64,000 bases of DNA from Lithospermum erythrorhizon (taxonomy: Eukaryota; Streptophyta; Magnoliopsida; Boraginales; Boraginaceae), in contig JADFUC010000923.1 of NCBI GenBank assembly GCA_019722365.1, positions 16,155 to 80,154 of the forward strand, read 5' to 3'. The notes below the pieces were generated by a model that saw only the letters and a program-made list of their open reading frames with translations, did not search any database and was not told the origin of the DNA. The position numbers and the translations under genes were made by a program. Below, one piece after another: positions 36,063-48,560 of this stretch. Position 1 is the first letter of the stretch, and each line of letters begins with the position of its first letter.

Positions 36063-38850
36063 TGACCATGACACTTCAAATGTTGCACATTCTGAACTAG
36101 TTTGCTCGTCCAAAATAGCAACGGATATGCAACATTTGTCATTTCAGAGGTCATACTAGAATATTTTTTTGCCATTTTTAGGTGGATGCATTTGCGTGAT
36201 ACCACAATCACGATCTTAAAGCGCTCATTGGTCATCTTGTTGAGATTATATTAGCAATTAACTCCTTTCGATGTCTTATTTCATGATCACGTAAATACAT
36301 GATATAGAATATTAATAGCAGCATGTATAGGCCTGAGAAAAGCAGGTAAATGATCATTTACACACAAATTAAATATTTGAGTATTTGAGCCATACTTCAT
36401 GTGCCATATAATATCTTACACAGTTAAGATTATAATGCACGTTTTACTTTTAACTTTTTAGTCCATTTATTAAAAATAATCAATAGTCATGTTAACGTAG
36501 TGTAACAAGTAGTTTCATATAAAGTATAAATAATTCAATCTTAAATGTTGTTTAAGTTAATTTTTGAAATTTACTTGCATTTTCTATCTTAAATGTTGTT
36601 TCATATATTAGTGGTTAAACACTCCATTCTTATTAAAGTCTTGTAAGAAAAGTCCATGACTAAAACCTGTTTTTCGACCTAACCTAATAAGTAATAAGTG
36701 CCTATAAGTATAGATCCATCATTGATGAGTAATTAATATGGTAATGTACTTTATTATTGTATTGGATCATGAACGGACTCAACATATGTGTCAGGTATTC
36801 ACATGATGAATACCTACATAAATAAATATAATTCAAATGGATAAATTTTTGACTAATTTATCGAGGATCTTTTTATTCATCACTTCTATTCTCTTCAAAA
36901 TGAATACTCATATTAACTTTTTATATTTTTAATGACAAAATAAATATTCAATGTTGAAATTCTGAATTCGTCCCTCTATTGGACATTAACTCAAAACACT
37001 AAAAATTAGTAACTAAAACTGGAGGCAACATGAGGAGTTGAGAGGCATTCATGTGAATAAATTGTTAGATAAATTCTCTTCCATGTTGTGGATTAATGTA
37101 GAGACGGTACAATTATAGAGCTAGTTTACCACAGATTTCAGTGAATTTCAATGAAAAACCCTAATGTAAATATTGTATTCGTGGATTAATTTGATGAATT
37201 ACTTGTAAAGATGATCCTAAACTTGTGTAGTTTCAACAATCAATCTTGTTTGTTGCATAAAAATTCATCAGCAGTACTACGTAATACAGAGTATTAATCA
37301 GTTTAAATATTTGTATAAACATGAACTACATGTATTTTCATAATTTAAATATCTCTACATTAATCACTAAGTCTGAAGGTTACTAAAGAAGTCTTGTTAA
37401 AAGGGTGTTTGAAAAGAAATGTTCAGTATAATACTATTTATACTATAATATGTGGACCCTGCTACATCATCCTAATGGTTTATCTCTCTCAAGTAAATTT
37501 TTTCAACTATATGCAATTATGAATTTTCATAAATTGAGTCCTCAATTATCCATGCACTAGCTCAGTAAACCTTTTCGATGGACCTCAATTCTAAAACAAT
37601 GTTAAAAATTAAGGTGGAATGATCCAATATCCAGAGCTGTTAAGCAAGAATCTATATCTTACAAAATCAAGCTCAAATTTCACATTGGCAAATGGCAAGT
37701 GACTGTAGCACACAATATAATAAATCATTTATATCTTAACTGCAGATTTTACCTTTAAGAGAATATAGAGTACTTGTGTTCACTTAGATCTGTAACAATT
37801 TAGGGATGAAACAAAGTTACCAAAAGTAAATTAAAACATAGCTCAGTGCAAACAGAAAAATTGCAGAAGACTTTGCAAAAATACTCCGTAGAAGTTTTAT
37901 CAATATCTGCCACGGTGCGACCACAGTTAATCTTAGGCAATCCTAGCGTTGCCATCAGTAAGTAACAAATGGCTCGCAATTACAATTCAACAGAAGACTT
38001 TGCAAAAACATCACTTGTTACCTAAAAGAAATTACTTAAAAGGCACTATGATTGAGATATGGTCGATGCATAGTTACCTGGAATGTTTTTTAAAATTAAA
38101 GGCTGTTTTTAAAAAAAATAAGGAGCTCATGAAGCAATCTCCATTTTAAAAAAATAAGCAAAAAAATTGAAAAAGGTAACTAAAAACTACAAGCTAATGT
38201 CTGTTACTCAAGCTACTGTATAGGCTGAGAAGGATCATCTCTCCTGTCTACTGACCCCCTTTGATCTCTCTGTATTCAAGTTTAATTATATATGATGCAT
38301 TAAATAGGTTCACTTTCTATACATAGTTATTCTGTCGTGAACTAGGCTTTGTTTCCAATTTGAAGTTGCAAAACAATATCAGATAGAATTTCTCAAATCC
38401 GAAAAAATGGTCGAAGAAAAGACTTGTAGTAAAATCTGAAGTTCAACATCTGTCAAAGACATGCTTCGACCAAACGAAGACTTCCATGTTCCTACCAATC
38501 AAGCTCTTTGAAAGTTGATGAAACATTGGAGCTTATTTGACCGAAATTAAATCTCAAACGAATTGCATCTCAAAACAGGCAACGCTCACATAATAGACAA
38601 TCCGCAACATATTTTAGACAAGAGACAAGCATTCAGAAAATCACTACGTTGACTCAAAACTTTCTATATTTCAATAAATACGACTGTAAATAGTTCCAAA
38701 TGATATACAAGCCTTTAAACCACAAACTGTGCAAAAATAACAATATTTAAGAAGGTAGGTTCTGCATTACAACCTTTCGCCAATTCTACAATCTAGTATT
38801 AACTTAGCAACCTTCCACTGTCACTATTTCGAGACATAAAAGCAAAACAT
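36063..38850. other. intergenic DNA, no gene seen
   Basis: AT-rich spacer. The right part (about 38150-38900) probably includes the 3' UTR of the RING gene. No coding signal or element boundary is recognised. Confidence 0.45.
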
Positions 38851-38905
38851 TCATTGCACGAGTGAAGGTAAAACACAGCCATCCCCTACCAATTCAACAA
38901 AAACT

Positions 38906-40330
38906 TCAAGGTAACGTCTCAAAATTGTACCTGACCTGTAGATCATTACCCACGCCAGCAACAATACTCCTTTCATTCTTCCTCCTTTCATAATCAGCGT
39001 CATCTGTGGGCAACTCATATCGACAAACAGGACAACTATTACGAATTGTAAGCCATGGCACAATGCAATCCCCGTGATAGTAATGGCTACAAGGCAGCTT
39101 ATTAACTTCCTCCCCGACTGCAATATCATCCTTACAAACAGCACAAACCACATTAACCTCCTTCACATCATCCGTTTTCAAAACTATCGAAGGTAAGTTC
39201 TCCACCACAGATTTAGCAGCAGGAGGACTACCCTTCAGAGCACCCTCACTATCCACAAACTGCCCAAACAAAGTATCATATTCAACGGTGTACATATAAT
39301 CATCCTGAACAGCCAGATACGTCACCCCATCGTTCCCATCAGTACCCTCTCCATCAAACTCCATACTCCTATCGAAATTATTAACAGCCAATAAAACCTC
39401 CCACTCCAAATTCCTCGTTCTCTCCACCACGTCCTCGCCTTCTCCATCCACCAAATCCCCATTCTCTGAACTAAACCCCGAATTAACAGAAATCTCCTCA
39501 ATCCTATCAATCAAAGAACCCAAATTATCCCTCTCGTCCCTCTCATTAACTTCCTCCCATTCAAACTCCTCGTTCACCACTCTTGGCTCGTCAAAACGCA
39601 AACAATCAAACATCACCGGCCAATCATGATCATCCACGCCATACTCATTTCCCTCACTAAACCCATTCTCGATACCAAAATCCACCTCCAAGTCCCCCGA
39701 ACCCATATCCGTGTCCGAATCCGAATCCACAACCCGCAATCCATCAATCGCCTCAAATTCACGCCCAAGCCTCAACCCTAACCCTAACCCCATCTCCTCT
39801 TCTCCACTATTCAATTCCCCAAATTCAAACGAATCAATCACATTATCACTATTTTCTCCCAATTGACCAAACGAATCAATTACATTATGATCATCTTCTT
39901 TTCGATTCGAATCGTAAAATTCAGCAAACGAATCAATTACATCATCATCTCCGTCGTCTTCGCAATTAAAATCACCAAATTGACCAAACGAATTAATAAT
40001 ATTATCATCATCGTCTTCTTCACGATTTGAATTATTCCCAATTTGAGAAAACGGATCAATTAAATCATCTTCATCTTCGTGATCGAACAAATCGGTGACG
40101 TAACTCGGGTTATCTTCATCACCAAAGAAGAAAAACGGGTCCTGAATCGGGTTTGAATAAACCGAACCCGAACCCGAATCCGAATCGGAGTCTGATGAAT
40201 CATCTGGAGCAAACACGAAACTCGAACGTTCATCTCGATTATTATTATTGTGCTGACGTGGCGGAGGTGGTGGTGAGATATGGTGACGTGGCGGTGGTTG
40301 TGGGTGGTGGAGATTGAAGACTTGGGACAT
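38906..40330 (-). CDS. RING-H2 E3 ubiquitin ligase with long acidic N-terminus, 474 aa
   Basis: An intronless minus-strand gene. Residues 7-32 are His/Pro-rich. Residues 44-175 are very acidic and carry five spaced copies of an (I/V)I(D/N)SFxx(F/L)G-like motif (about residues 90, 111, 131, 150, 164). At the C-terminus is a complete RING-H2 (C3H2C3) domain: C396, C399, C414, H416, H419, C422, C433, C436, in VCAVC...PWL..RNSCPVCR. The domain ending CRYELPTDD is typical of the CIP8/RING1-like group, which transfers ubiquitin from E2 enzymes to substrates. The substrate is unknown. The start is the first in-frame ATG (MSQVFNLHHP). The gene looks intact. Confidence 0.9.
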   Translation of the reverse strand: MSQVFNLHHPQPPPRHHISPPPPPRQHNNNNRDERSSFVFAPDDSSDSDSDSGSGSVYSNPIQDPFFFFGDEDNPSYVTDLFDHEDEDDLIDPFSQIGNNSNREEDDDDNIINSFGQFGDFNCEDDGDDDVIDSFAEFYDSNRKEDDHNVIDSFGQLGENSDNVIDSFEFGELNSGEEEMGLGLGLRLGREFEAIDGLRVVDSDSDTDMGSGDLEVDFGIENGFSEGNEYGVDDHDWPVMFDCLRFDEPRVVNEEFEWEEVNERDERDNLGSLIDRIEEISVNSGFSSENGDLVDGEGEDVVERTRNLEWEVLLAVNNFDRSMEFDGEGTDGNDGVTYLAVQDDYMYTVEYDTLFGQFVDSEGALKGSPPAAKSVVENLPSIVLKTDDVKEVNVVCAVCKDDIAVGEEVNKLPCSHYYHGDCIVPWLTIRNSCPVCRYELPTDDADYERRKNERSIVAGVGNDLQVRYNFETLP

Positions 40331-40443
40331 TTTTTTGGATTTAGGTGATTGGAGAATTATGATTTGGGAATTTTTGGTTTTTTGTTATGATGAATATGAA
40401 AAATGAGGAGGGTGTTTTTTTTTTGTTTAGGAAGCGATATTGT

Positions 40444-40655
40444 TAGGGATGGTAATTGATACGATTTTTTCAATTTTCTCTATGTACTGTATTTTTTGAA
40501 TTTGGATAAAATCATAAATTATAAAATTTATCGATTTTGAAAATATTTTAACTATATCGATGTGGTTTCAAAAAAGAAAAAAATCTTCTGAAATCGGTTG
40601 AAATCGATGAATTTCGGATGGTTTCATTGCTATTTTTTCATTTTTCCCATCCCTA
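40444..40655. mobile_element. Ac/Ds-like (hAT) MITE, 212 bp
   Basis: The segment starts TAGGGATGG and ends CCATCCCTA, perfect 9-bp terminal inverted repeats matching the core of hAT/Ac termini (Ac ends in CATCCCTA). The interior is AT-rich and non-coding. The 8-bp target duplication expected of hAT elements is not recognisable in the flanks (GATATTGT versus TTACTAGT), so it has decayed or the termini are slightly different. It lies about 110 bp upstream of the RING gene's start, within its promoter. Confidence 0.6.
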
Positions 40656-42280
40656 TTACTAGTGGTGGACTTTTCTTTCATTTACCCCTTTTATTGTTTC
40701 TTTTTTTATCTTGAGCCTAATTTTAAGAGCTTATATTATTGTTGTAAGCATTTAGCTTATAGATGTACACATTATTAGATCAATTTAGTTAAGTGGGAAA
40801 TGCAATTTGACGGTTGCGATAAAACGGGGTATATTTGTCTTTTCATCATCTTAAGTTGAGGCCATTTTAGTAATTGCACGGTTAGTTAGTTAATATAAGT
40901 GATATTTACATACAGTTATTTTTGTGCCATTTTGCAGTTTTTTGTATGAATTTACATGTTTATCCTTTTGTAAGCAACCATTTAACTACACATGTATAAG
41001 CTCCTAAATTAATCTAAAAAGAAATGAGTGAATTAAATTAAAGATAGAACTTAATTTTTTTATTGAAATGATGATGATTGGAACGATTTTTTTTAATTGA
41101 AACGATGATTAATATTAATTATAAAGCGTAGAATCGCATATAGATATACATCGAAAAGAAATTATACATAAATTAAATACAAAATATCACTGACTAAGCG
41201 ATACCGACGCGTACTCCAATGCACGATAATAACGTGATATAAATGCTATCTTGGAAGTATATATTATTTGTAGAATAAAATTGCATCTGTAAAATAATCA
41301 TCAATTGAAGAAAGATATCGAAAATAAATATTAATCCAAAAGGAAACTAAATTGGGTAAAAAATTGTTAAATTAATAAGATCTAACACTTTAAATTATTG
41401 AAAATAAAATAAAAAAAGCATTGACGAGGGGAAGAAAAAATTATAAAAAATGGTGATTATTCCTTCCCAAAAAGGGATAATTGGAGCGAATGATATGAAT
41501 AGTTTGGAATATTATTCGATACGGAGTATTATTTAACATGTGAATCAAGGTAAATTCATTGAAGTGGGGTGAATTGAGATAAACAATAAAATTTTGTCAT
41601 GACACTACACTTTGATTCAAACCAAAAGCAGTTTCTTAACTCTACCACATTGACAGTATAAAAACGATCTAAAATATTCACTTTGATTTATTCATATAAT
41701 TGATTGTTATGGTCACATGTAAAGTGTAGATTGGTAACTGAGTCAAGAGTTGAGCCAAACATTGTAAGCTTCTATTTCTTGCCAAGTCCTAATATGAGAC
41801 AACAATAACATCAACATGCCAAAAAGATCTGTAAGAAATGTTATCAGACTCTGAAACTTTATCTCAGTCCCCATATACACAATACAAATGGACAAACAAC
41901 TTGCTTAATTTATGTCACATGGACCTATAAGTGCAGTACATGCATGCAAAGGACCCCTTGAATTTCACATAAGAGAGCAATAATTCAGTAGAAACTACAT
42001 TTGTTATGCAACAAAAACGTCTGCACCATGATTGTCACTCGGAAGGGTCCCTTTCTTTACTTGCTACCCTAGCTACAAAATTATGTGCTCAAACCTGCAA
42101 CAGGACTACAGATAACAGCATCCTCGTGTAGACGTGTATAAGATTGCAAATACCATCATGATGTTGTGAATTTCGATCTATCGTCATCGAATTTGCATTT
42201 TCTGATCATTAAAACCAAAATCATGTTGCAGCTACAACAAGAAACTCAAACATTGGAAAGACAGTATGTGAGCTGCCATT
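40656..42280. other. intergenic DNA, no gene seen
   Basis: AT-rich spacer between the RING promoter and the 3' end of the WIT gene. No gene or defined repeat. Confidence 0.5.
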
Positions 42281-42289
42281 CATTTCGCA

Positions 42290-45200
42290 TCAAATTCTCC
42301 CACTTTGATATTCAAACCAAAAGGCTATTGCAGCAGAAATTAGCAAGGCAAACATTGGAAATAGAATATACTTGAAGTTCATCTGCCTAGCATCTATATT
42401 CCTCATATTTTCATTCTCTGATACATCCTTTGAAGATTTGATCTCCTGGTATGACATGATGCAACCCGGTTATAACAGAATCAAACATGACTAGAACATT
42501 TTATGAACTTCGATAGAAGTATGAGATTATGGTCATGAATAACCACATAAAGAAACTGACATCTAACGTGTGATAATATACGAAAAGGTAGAATGAAAGT
42601 AAAAGCACCACCCCACTGACGGCCTATGTTCAATAAATTTTACCAAAATACACATTAAGACGATTTTAGATCCAAAAATGTTGAAAATTCTGACCAATCA
42701 GTACAATTAGAAACACTGATTCCCAAAATATGCAAAACAAAATGTTACCTATCAAGCAAATGAATAAAATGTACGTTATCAGAATAGAACATAGAAATCG
42801 GAGCATCACCTCAGAAATGGTACTGGATGTACCAGTCACTTTACTTTCACTTTTTTTGGAGGTAGTATCAGGCTCCACTGTTGCTTTGGTAGGTTCTTTA
42901 TGATAATCACCTGAGCTGAGATTATTCTTCTGAATTTTCTTTAGGTAATTTTGCATGACCTTTTTGTCCTTTGTTAATAAGTATATCTGCATTCGGAAAA
43001 TATGCAAATAAATAAAATCGAAGTAACAGAATGGTAGGTAAAATGAAAGAAAAAAAGCATTCGGTGCCTCTGGATAGTAACAAAAGTATTTGAAGACCCA
43101 CTAATCTTAATTTATTGAATATACCAAGTCTCCACGATAACGAGGGCAAAAGAGAGGGAAGATGCACAGACATATACTCGGATGTAAATTGTATAATTAC
43201 TGAATCAGGGATCAATACTTGTATGCATATTTTGTTGCAAGTAATATCATCTATTAAGAAGGCTTAGGCATCAACTCATCATAAACATTGCAAATTTCAG
43301 GACCTGTATTTCGGTACCTGCTTATGTAGGCGTTCTCTTTCAAGAGCCAATTGGCCTACCAAGTCAGTTATCAATTTAATCCTTATGCTTATATCTTTTG
43401 TGGTCGCCCTTTTTTGCTTCTCAGCGTCATGCAAAGATGCCTCCAAGCCCTCTATACTTCCCCTAAGGAAGCTTAATTCTTCTGTTAGATCTGTATTGGT
43501 ATCTGACAATGTAATACACTTGTATTCAACAATCGCTATCTCCTTTTCTGCTGTAGAAACCTTAGATCTCAACGTTGTGATCAAATTATCCATATCCTTG
43601 ATCGTAGAATTTAACATTTCTTGCTTCTCCAAAGTGGCATCAGAGGACGCAACTGCATGTGCTAATCGAACATCAGTTTCCTGCAACTGCCTTTCGAGTT
43701 GTTCTACCTTGTTAGAAGCACTAGCACCCCCACTTTTAATATGATTTAGCTTTTTGTCCAGTTCTATGTTAGCCTCCCTAAGAGATCTACATTCATTCTG
43801 TAGCACTTCTATGGTGCTCTCCTGTTCTAACAGCTTACGGTCTTTCGTACCCATCCCTGCACTGTAATCATGAAGTTTAGAGTTCAAACTTTCTTCTCGC
43901 TGAGTTACGCCATTCATACTGAACTCCATAACTTGGAGGCGACTCAATAGTTCTTTCGAAGTGCTCAGCAGGACCTCGGCATAATTTTCTGCCATGAACG
44001 ATCTTTTCCAAACAGATTCAGCTTCACCTTCCATGAAAAACAGTTCTTCTTGTAATCCAAGTTTCAGAAGTTCTTGATTTTGTTTGGACTCATTTAGCTT
44101 TTTCTCAAGGTCCAATTCTCTAGCCAAAGATTTCTCCAGTAACCTCAAAATATGTCTCTGTTGCTCAGTGGTTTGCATTTTAATCTTTGTGTCTGAGTCT
44201 GATAGAGATGTAAATTCAGAGAACCGCAAGTCCTCGGCATGCTTTCCAGAAAATCCATTTAAAGAAAGAAAATAACTTCCACTTGTTACAAAATGGAATC
44301 CTCACTTTATGGGAATCTGCAAGTATACACAGATAAGATATCCTATATCTTGATATAATAAAAGAGTGGTAAGCTCGTCTTAAATATGTTCTTTACTCGG
44401 CAGCATATTGGAGCCAAGAATCGGTAAGAGCAGGAGTATACTGGCATCAACAGATCAACTTCTCATAAGAATCTCAACTACATTCTCCGTTTTGTATTTG
44501 AATTATCTACCTCAACTTCTCAGTAATATTAAGGAAGTGGTCGCCTTAATGTACATGTGCTACTATACCCTTTCTTTGAAGTTAATTAATAGTATGAATA
44601 CTATTCTAGTATAGAAGGGTAAGTATGGAAAATATTGTTAAAGTAGGTAGATAAGTCATTGTTCTTGCACTAATTTTTTTGAAAATAGGTCATTCAATTA
44701 AAACGAAGCAAGTAATTACGTGTCTTTGAAAAATGAGAATTGATGGAGCACTCATACTTAATATTTTTTTGCTTTAATTTCTCCAGAATACCAAATAATG
44801 AGTATGCATATTTTATACTAGTATTGGCATATTGATAGATTCTCTGGATATATACAATATCATGAAAAACTCGAAAGGTCTTGTCCTCACCAGAAAATGA
44901 TATAATCTTCTGGAAGTTGGTAGATTGCTCTTTTATTTCTGAAAGCTGCTCCAGGGACAGCTTCAACGATTCTTCACAAACATGCAGTTTCTCACATGAG
45001 GCTACGTTATTACTGATTCTATCAATCTCATTTTGTAGAGTAGATACAAACTTCTCGAGTACATTCACCTCAGAATCTAAGATTCCCGATAAAATATCAA
45101 ATTCGAGAGCATTGTGCGCAGAATCACCAAAAGAGGGCTCTTCCTCTGATAGGAAAGCCTCGAAATCATTTTCCCTCGTTGCTACATGTATGGCTAGTAC

Positions 45201-45407
45201 ATTGAAGTTAACAAGTTTCTCAGAAGAATATGCCAAGTCTAGTTCAATTTTCGTTAAAATCTCCTCCGGTTTTTCAATCCCCTGAACCGCATCCCCTTTA
45301 GACGAGAGTACTTCTAACGAGTCCACATTACTCGATTCTAGCTCCAGTTCTGCAGACGTGCCATCATCCACAGCTATCGATGAATGATTAGAAGTTTCCA
45401 CATCCAT
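42290..45407 (-). CDS. WIT: WPP domain-interacting tail-anchored protein (WIT)
   Basis: Exons on the minus strand: exon 1 from 45407 to about 44835-44891, exon 2 about 44241-43318, exon 3 42986-42810, exon 4 42445-42290, the last three joined in phase 0. The protein is about 590-600 residues. It has an acidic N-terminus, then ILTKIELDLAYSSEKLVN.L and long coiled coils (KMQTTEQQRHILRLLEKSL). It closes with a single C-terminal membrane helix (YILFPMFALLISAAIAFWF) followed by a short polar tail. That is the tail-anchored plan of WIT1/WIT2, nuclear-envelope proteins that hold RanGAP and link SUN-KASH complexes to myosin XI-i. The exon 1 donor is uncertain: the strong TCTG|GTGAGG at 44891 is out of phase with exon 2, whereas weaker phase-0 donors lie downstream. 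Confidence 0.88.
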
Positions 45408-45519
45408 TTAGGACGGCCAAGCATCAAGCTAGTAAAATCTGCAATCAAAGAATCAATTAAACCTGACATCAGTTGAAAACTTATTTCAACACATATGCTA
45501 TAGTTTCAACAAATCGAAG

Positions 45520-45665
45520 TACAGTAGAAACTCTTTAAAATAATAAAAAATTTCGATCACGATATTAATAAACTCTTAGGCTCGATAAATTAATAACTCT
45601 ATAAATAAATAAATTTCACTGGTCCGACAGTGATGGATAAATAATGAGTATAATATCGCAGATAA
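45520..45665. repeat. palindromic AT-rich repeat, second copy
   Basis: CAGTAGAAACTCTTTAAAAT begins the element. It contains GATAAATTAATAACTCTATA and, inverted, GGACCAGTGAAATTTATT. The same words occur in the copy at 3338-3422, in mirrored order. It lies upstream of the WIT start and is non-coding. The boundaries are estimates. Confidence 0.4.
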
Positions 45666-48350
45666 TCATCGACCGCCTCTAATCTAACAACCTTTTACTA
45701 CACAGTAACAAATAAGCGCCTCATAAAATAATAATCTAACTCAAAATATGGGTGGATTAACGCAACAAATATTATTCATTAAGCTCATAATGAATTATAT
45801 AACAAAATAATAAAAATAAAAATATTAGAGCGAACCTATGATTTCCGACAGTCTTCGCAGGTGAAGTGATTGCTGATTAGTGTTTAGTGGAGATTATTGT
45901 TGTTTGTACGAATTGCTTAGCAAATTTTAATGTACGAGACTGGTAATTATTCTCACCAAATAACTAATCCTAGCATAATGAAACTTTAATTACAAATTAG
46001 TTGTCATTCTTTATTTAAATAAAATATAAAATACCTAGCATAAGACATCAATGAATTTGTTCTTAATTTTGTTTGTAGTATTTAATTCTGATAATATAGT
46101 TGTTCGATTATTCGATATAAATTATTTCATCTTAAATTTCGGAAATATCAATATTTGTGAAAAAATCATTTTAGAAAAGTATAAAGAAGGTGAAAGTGAT
46201 AGTAAAATGTAACTAATAAGATATCATGTGTAGTCTTACACGTTCAGGTTACATATCAAATCAATTAACAATCGATACTAGTACTAGTATAATTTCTTTA
46301 TAATTGTAGATTCACGAAAAAAAGGCATATTTGAAACAATCGATAATAATGTCAACTATCAATATTCCAACTTATAATATTGATTACCAAAGAGTTGAGC
46401 ATTGTGGTACTAAGCAATTTTTTAGTATTATATTCTTAAAAGCAATCGATCCTTAGATCGTTGAGGATGCCCAAGTTTTTGGCCCGTAATGGTTAATGTT
46501 GTACAAGAACAATTTAAATCGGTTAAATCACATTATATTCTATTAAAATATTTGCATTTATTCCTTTTAGTGCTTTCGATTTGAAAATATGATAGGATTT
46601 AAAATTCACAATCTGCTTTTTCACTTCGCATCATAACTCTCCGTCTGCCATAGATTCATCCAGTGATTCAATTTGTTGAGTAAGATGAGCGTTCATGATT
46701 TGTATCGTAATTTCACGTGAATTTTTTGGTGATTTTGTGGTAAATTTTGGTTAAAGTTTTGATTTTTTGTTGAATTTGAAGTTGGTAATTAATTGAGATT
46801 AATAGATTGCGCAACATAAGACCAGGTGATTTTTGTGTGTTTATTATGATAAGTTATGGTTAAAGTTTTGATTTTTAGTTGATTTTGAAGTTGGTAATTA
46901 CAAATGCCTCCAAGGTGTTTGATGATGTAATACATGAAAAATTTGCCATAATATCTGCCCAATATTTATAATATATAGCAATGTATTTGTGCTTTTACGA
47001 TCTTGTAAATGTTAGTTTGTTTTTGTGTGGTAGTCTTGAGCAATATAGTACGTAATATTGTAAGCTTGATTAAGTTTTTTATGCCATAATATATATCGTA
47101 TGGTTTGTAGTATTTCATGATATCTGTGAAGCTTTTGGTTTATAGTTATTTGCCACAATATACCATAACTATGGTTTATAACTATTTGTCGCGTGGTAGC
47201 GTAATTATAATGAGAATTACGTAATTCTTTCTTTGAAATGCAGGAATCTTAAATAATTGTTTAGTATCATAAGTTGGACTTATTACCAAATAATTCGTCT
47301 AGATTCCAACTGCAATCCATAACTATGGTTTATAGCTATTTGTCGCGTAATGGCATGGTATGACAAATTACGTAGTGCTTTCTTTAGTACCAGGATACTA
47401 AATAATTGTTTAGTATCATAAGTTGGACTTATTACCAAATAATTCGTCTAGATTCCAACTCATAATATTATTTATTATCATATTTCAACTCATAATATTG
47501 ATTGTTATCAAATCACGTATGAGTAAATTATTAGGGTTATTCCAGTGATTATGCATGGAATATTATTATTCTTAATGAACGTATGAGTAAGCTTGGAACG
47601 ATTTAGTAGCGAGGTACCATACTCAGTGTTACCAACTCTTCCCATACATGGTGATATTGTTAATGGATACTTTCTTTGATAGCTTTATCCCACCATTAAT
47701 TAACTTAAAAATAATTTAGGTTCAACTATTTATTGTATTTTATTTGAATGGAAAAAATAAAGCAATTCTATTTGTTGAGAATGCTAGCTAATGATTGATG
47801 TTGAGATCCTCACTTGCAACAATCTTCCAAGTCTCATGCTTATTACATCATCTCCGGATAAAGTTTAACATACTCTTTATTTCCCACATCAAATTTTTAT
47901 CTTTTCTTTCGTTCAATAATACTTCAATAATTATGGATTTACCATACAAGCTAGGCATTAATATACGCTTTTGCATTCTGCTTTTCGTGGCTTGTGTTTC
48001 AGTTTTGATTTTTATATCCAAAAAATATAAGCTACATTTCTATTTTAGCGTAGAATCTTAAGACATTTAATAATTAAGAAAAATTATAAAAAATGAGATT
48101 AATATGAAAGTACATCTTCTAATGCGTGAACTCTTTGTGGCCAAATGCCTACGCCACTGCGCTTAGTATTAAGATTAAATAAGTTTATATTTTAATCAAA
48201 ATATTCTACTCAAAATTGTTATAGTCAATTGAAAATGTGTTTATTTTTTACAATTTAAAAGTTTATATTTTAGAAGTATCTAAATTAAACGATAAGTTAA
48301 CAATGTAATAAATACAATTGTTCATTAATCATGTGATGTGAGAAATTAGC
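45666..48350. other. intergenic DNA with two local duplications
   Basis: AT-rich. A ~43-bp segment (GGTTAAAGTTTTGATTTTT...GAAGTTGGTAATTA) occurs at about 46751 and 46859. A ~150-bp segment is duplicated at 47171-47319 and 47325-47460 (annotated separately). No gene seen. Confidence 0.5.
47171..47465. repeat. tandem duplication, ~150-bp unit
   Basis: Both units start TATGGTTTATA(A/G)CTATTTGTCGCG. They share the 20-mer TAATTGTTTAGTATCATAAG and continue identically through TTGGACTTATTACCAAATAA and TCGTCTAGATTCCAACT. The middle of the unit is diverged while the right half is essentially identical, suggesting gene-conversion-like homogenisation or a recent partial duplication. Confidence 0.85.
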
Positions 48351-48351
48351 G

Positions 48352-48560
48352 CATCGTCTATCCTAACCATAACCTTATTGTGCTCCTTTATTATTATTGG
48401 TCCATGTCACTTATCAATTAATGACATAAATTTTAATATTTAATTCAATAATTAATTTTAAGAAAATTAAAATGAAAGCTAAATAAGTGACATGGACCAA
48501 TAATAGCAAAAAAACACAATAGAGATATAATTAGGGGTACACAATAGAAATTAGATGATG
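48352..48560. mobile_element. MITE-like element with long inverted arms, ~209 bp
   Basis: The left arm ends in TTGGTCCATGTCACTTAT (48398-48415). The right arm opens with its exact inverse, ATAAGTGACATGGACCAA (48483-48500). Pairing continues outward through TTATTGTG/CACAATA to CATCGTCT and AGATGATG at the tips, about 60-70 bases per arm with gaps. The interior is AT-rich and non-coding. This foldback form fits a non-autonomous DNA transposon. No target duplication is certain. Confidence 0.65.

Noticed and set aside
43385..43744. A 119-codon plus-strand frame
   Set aside because: Antisense shadow of the WIT coiled-coil exon.
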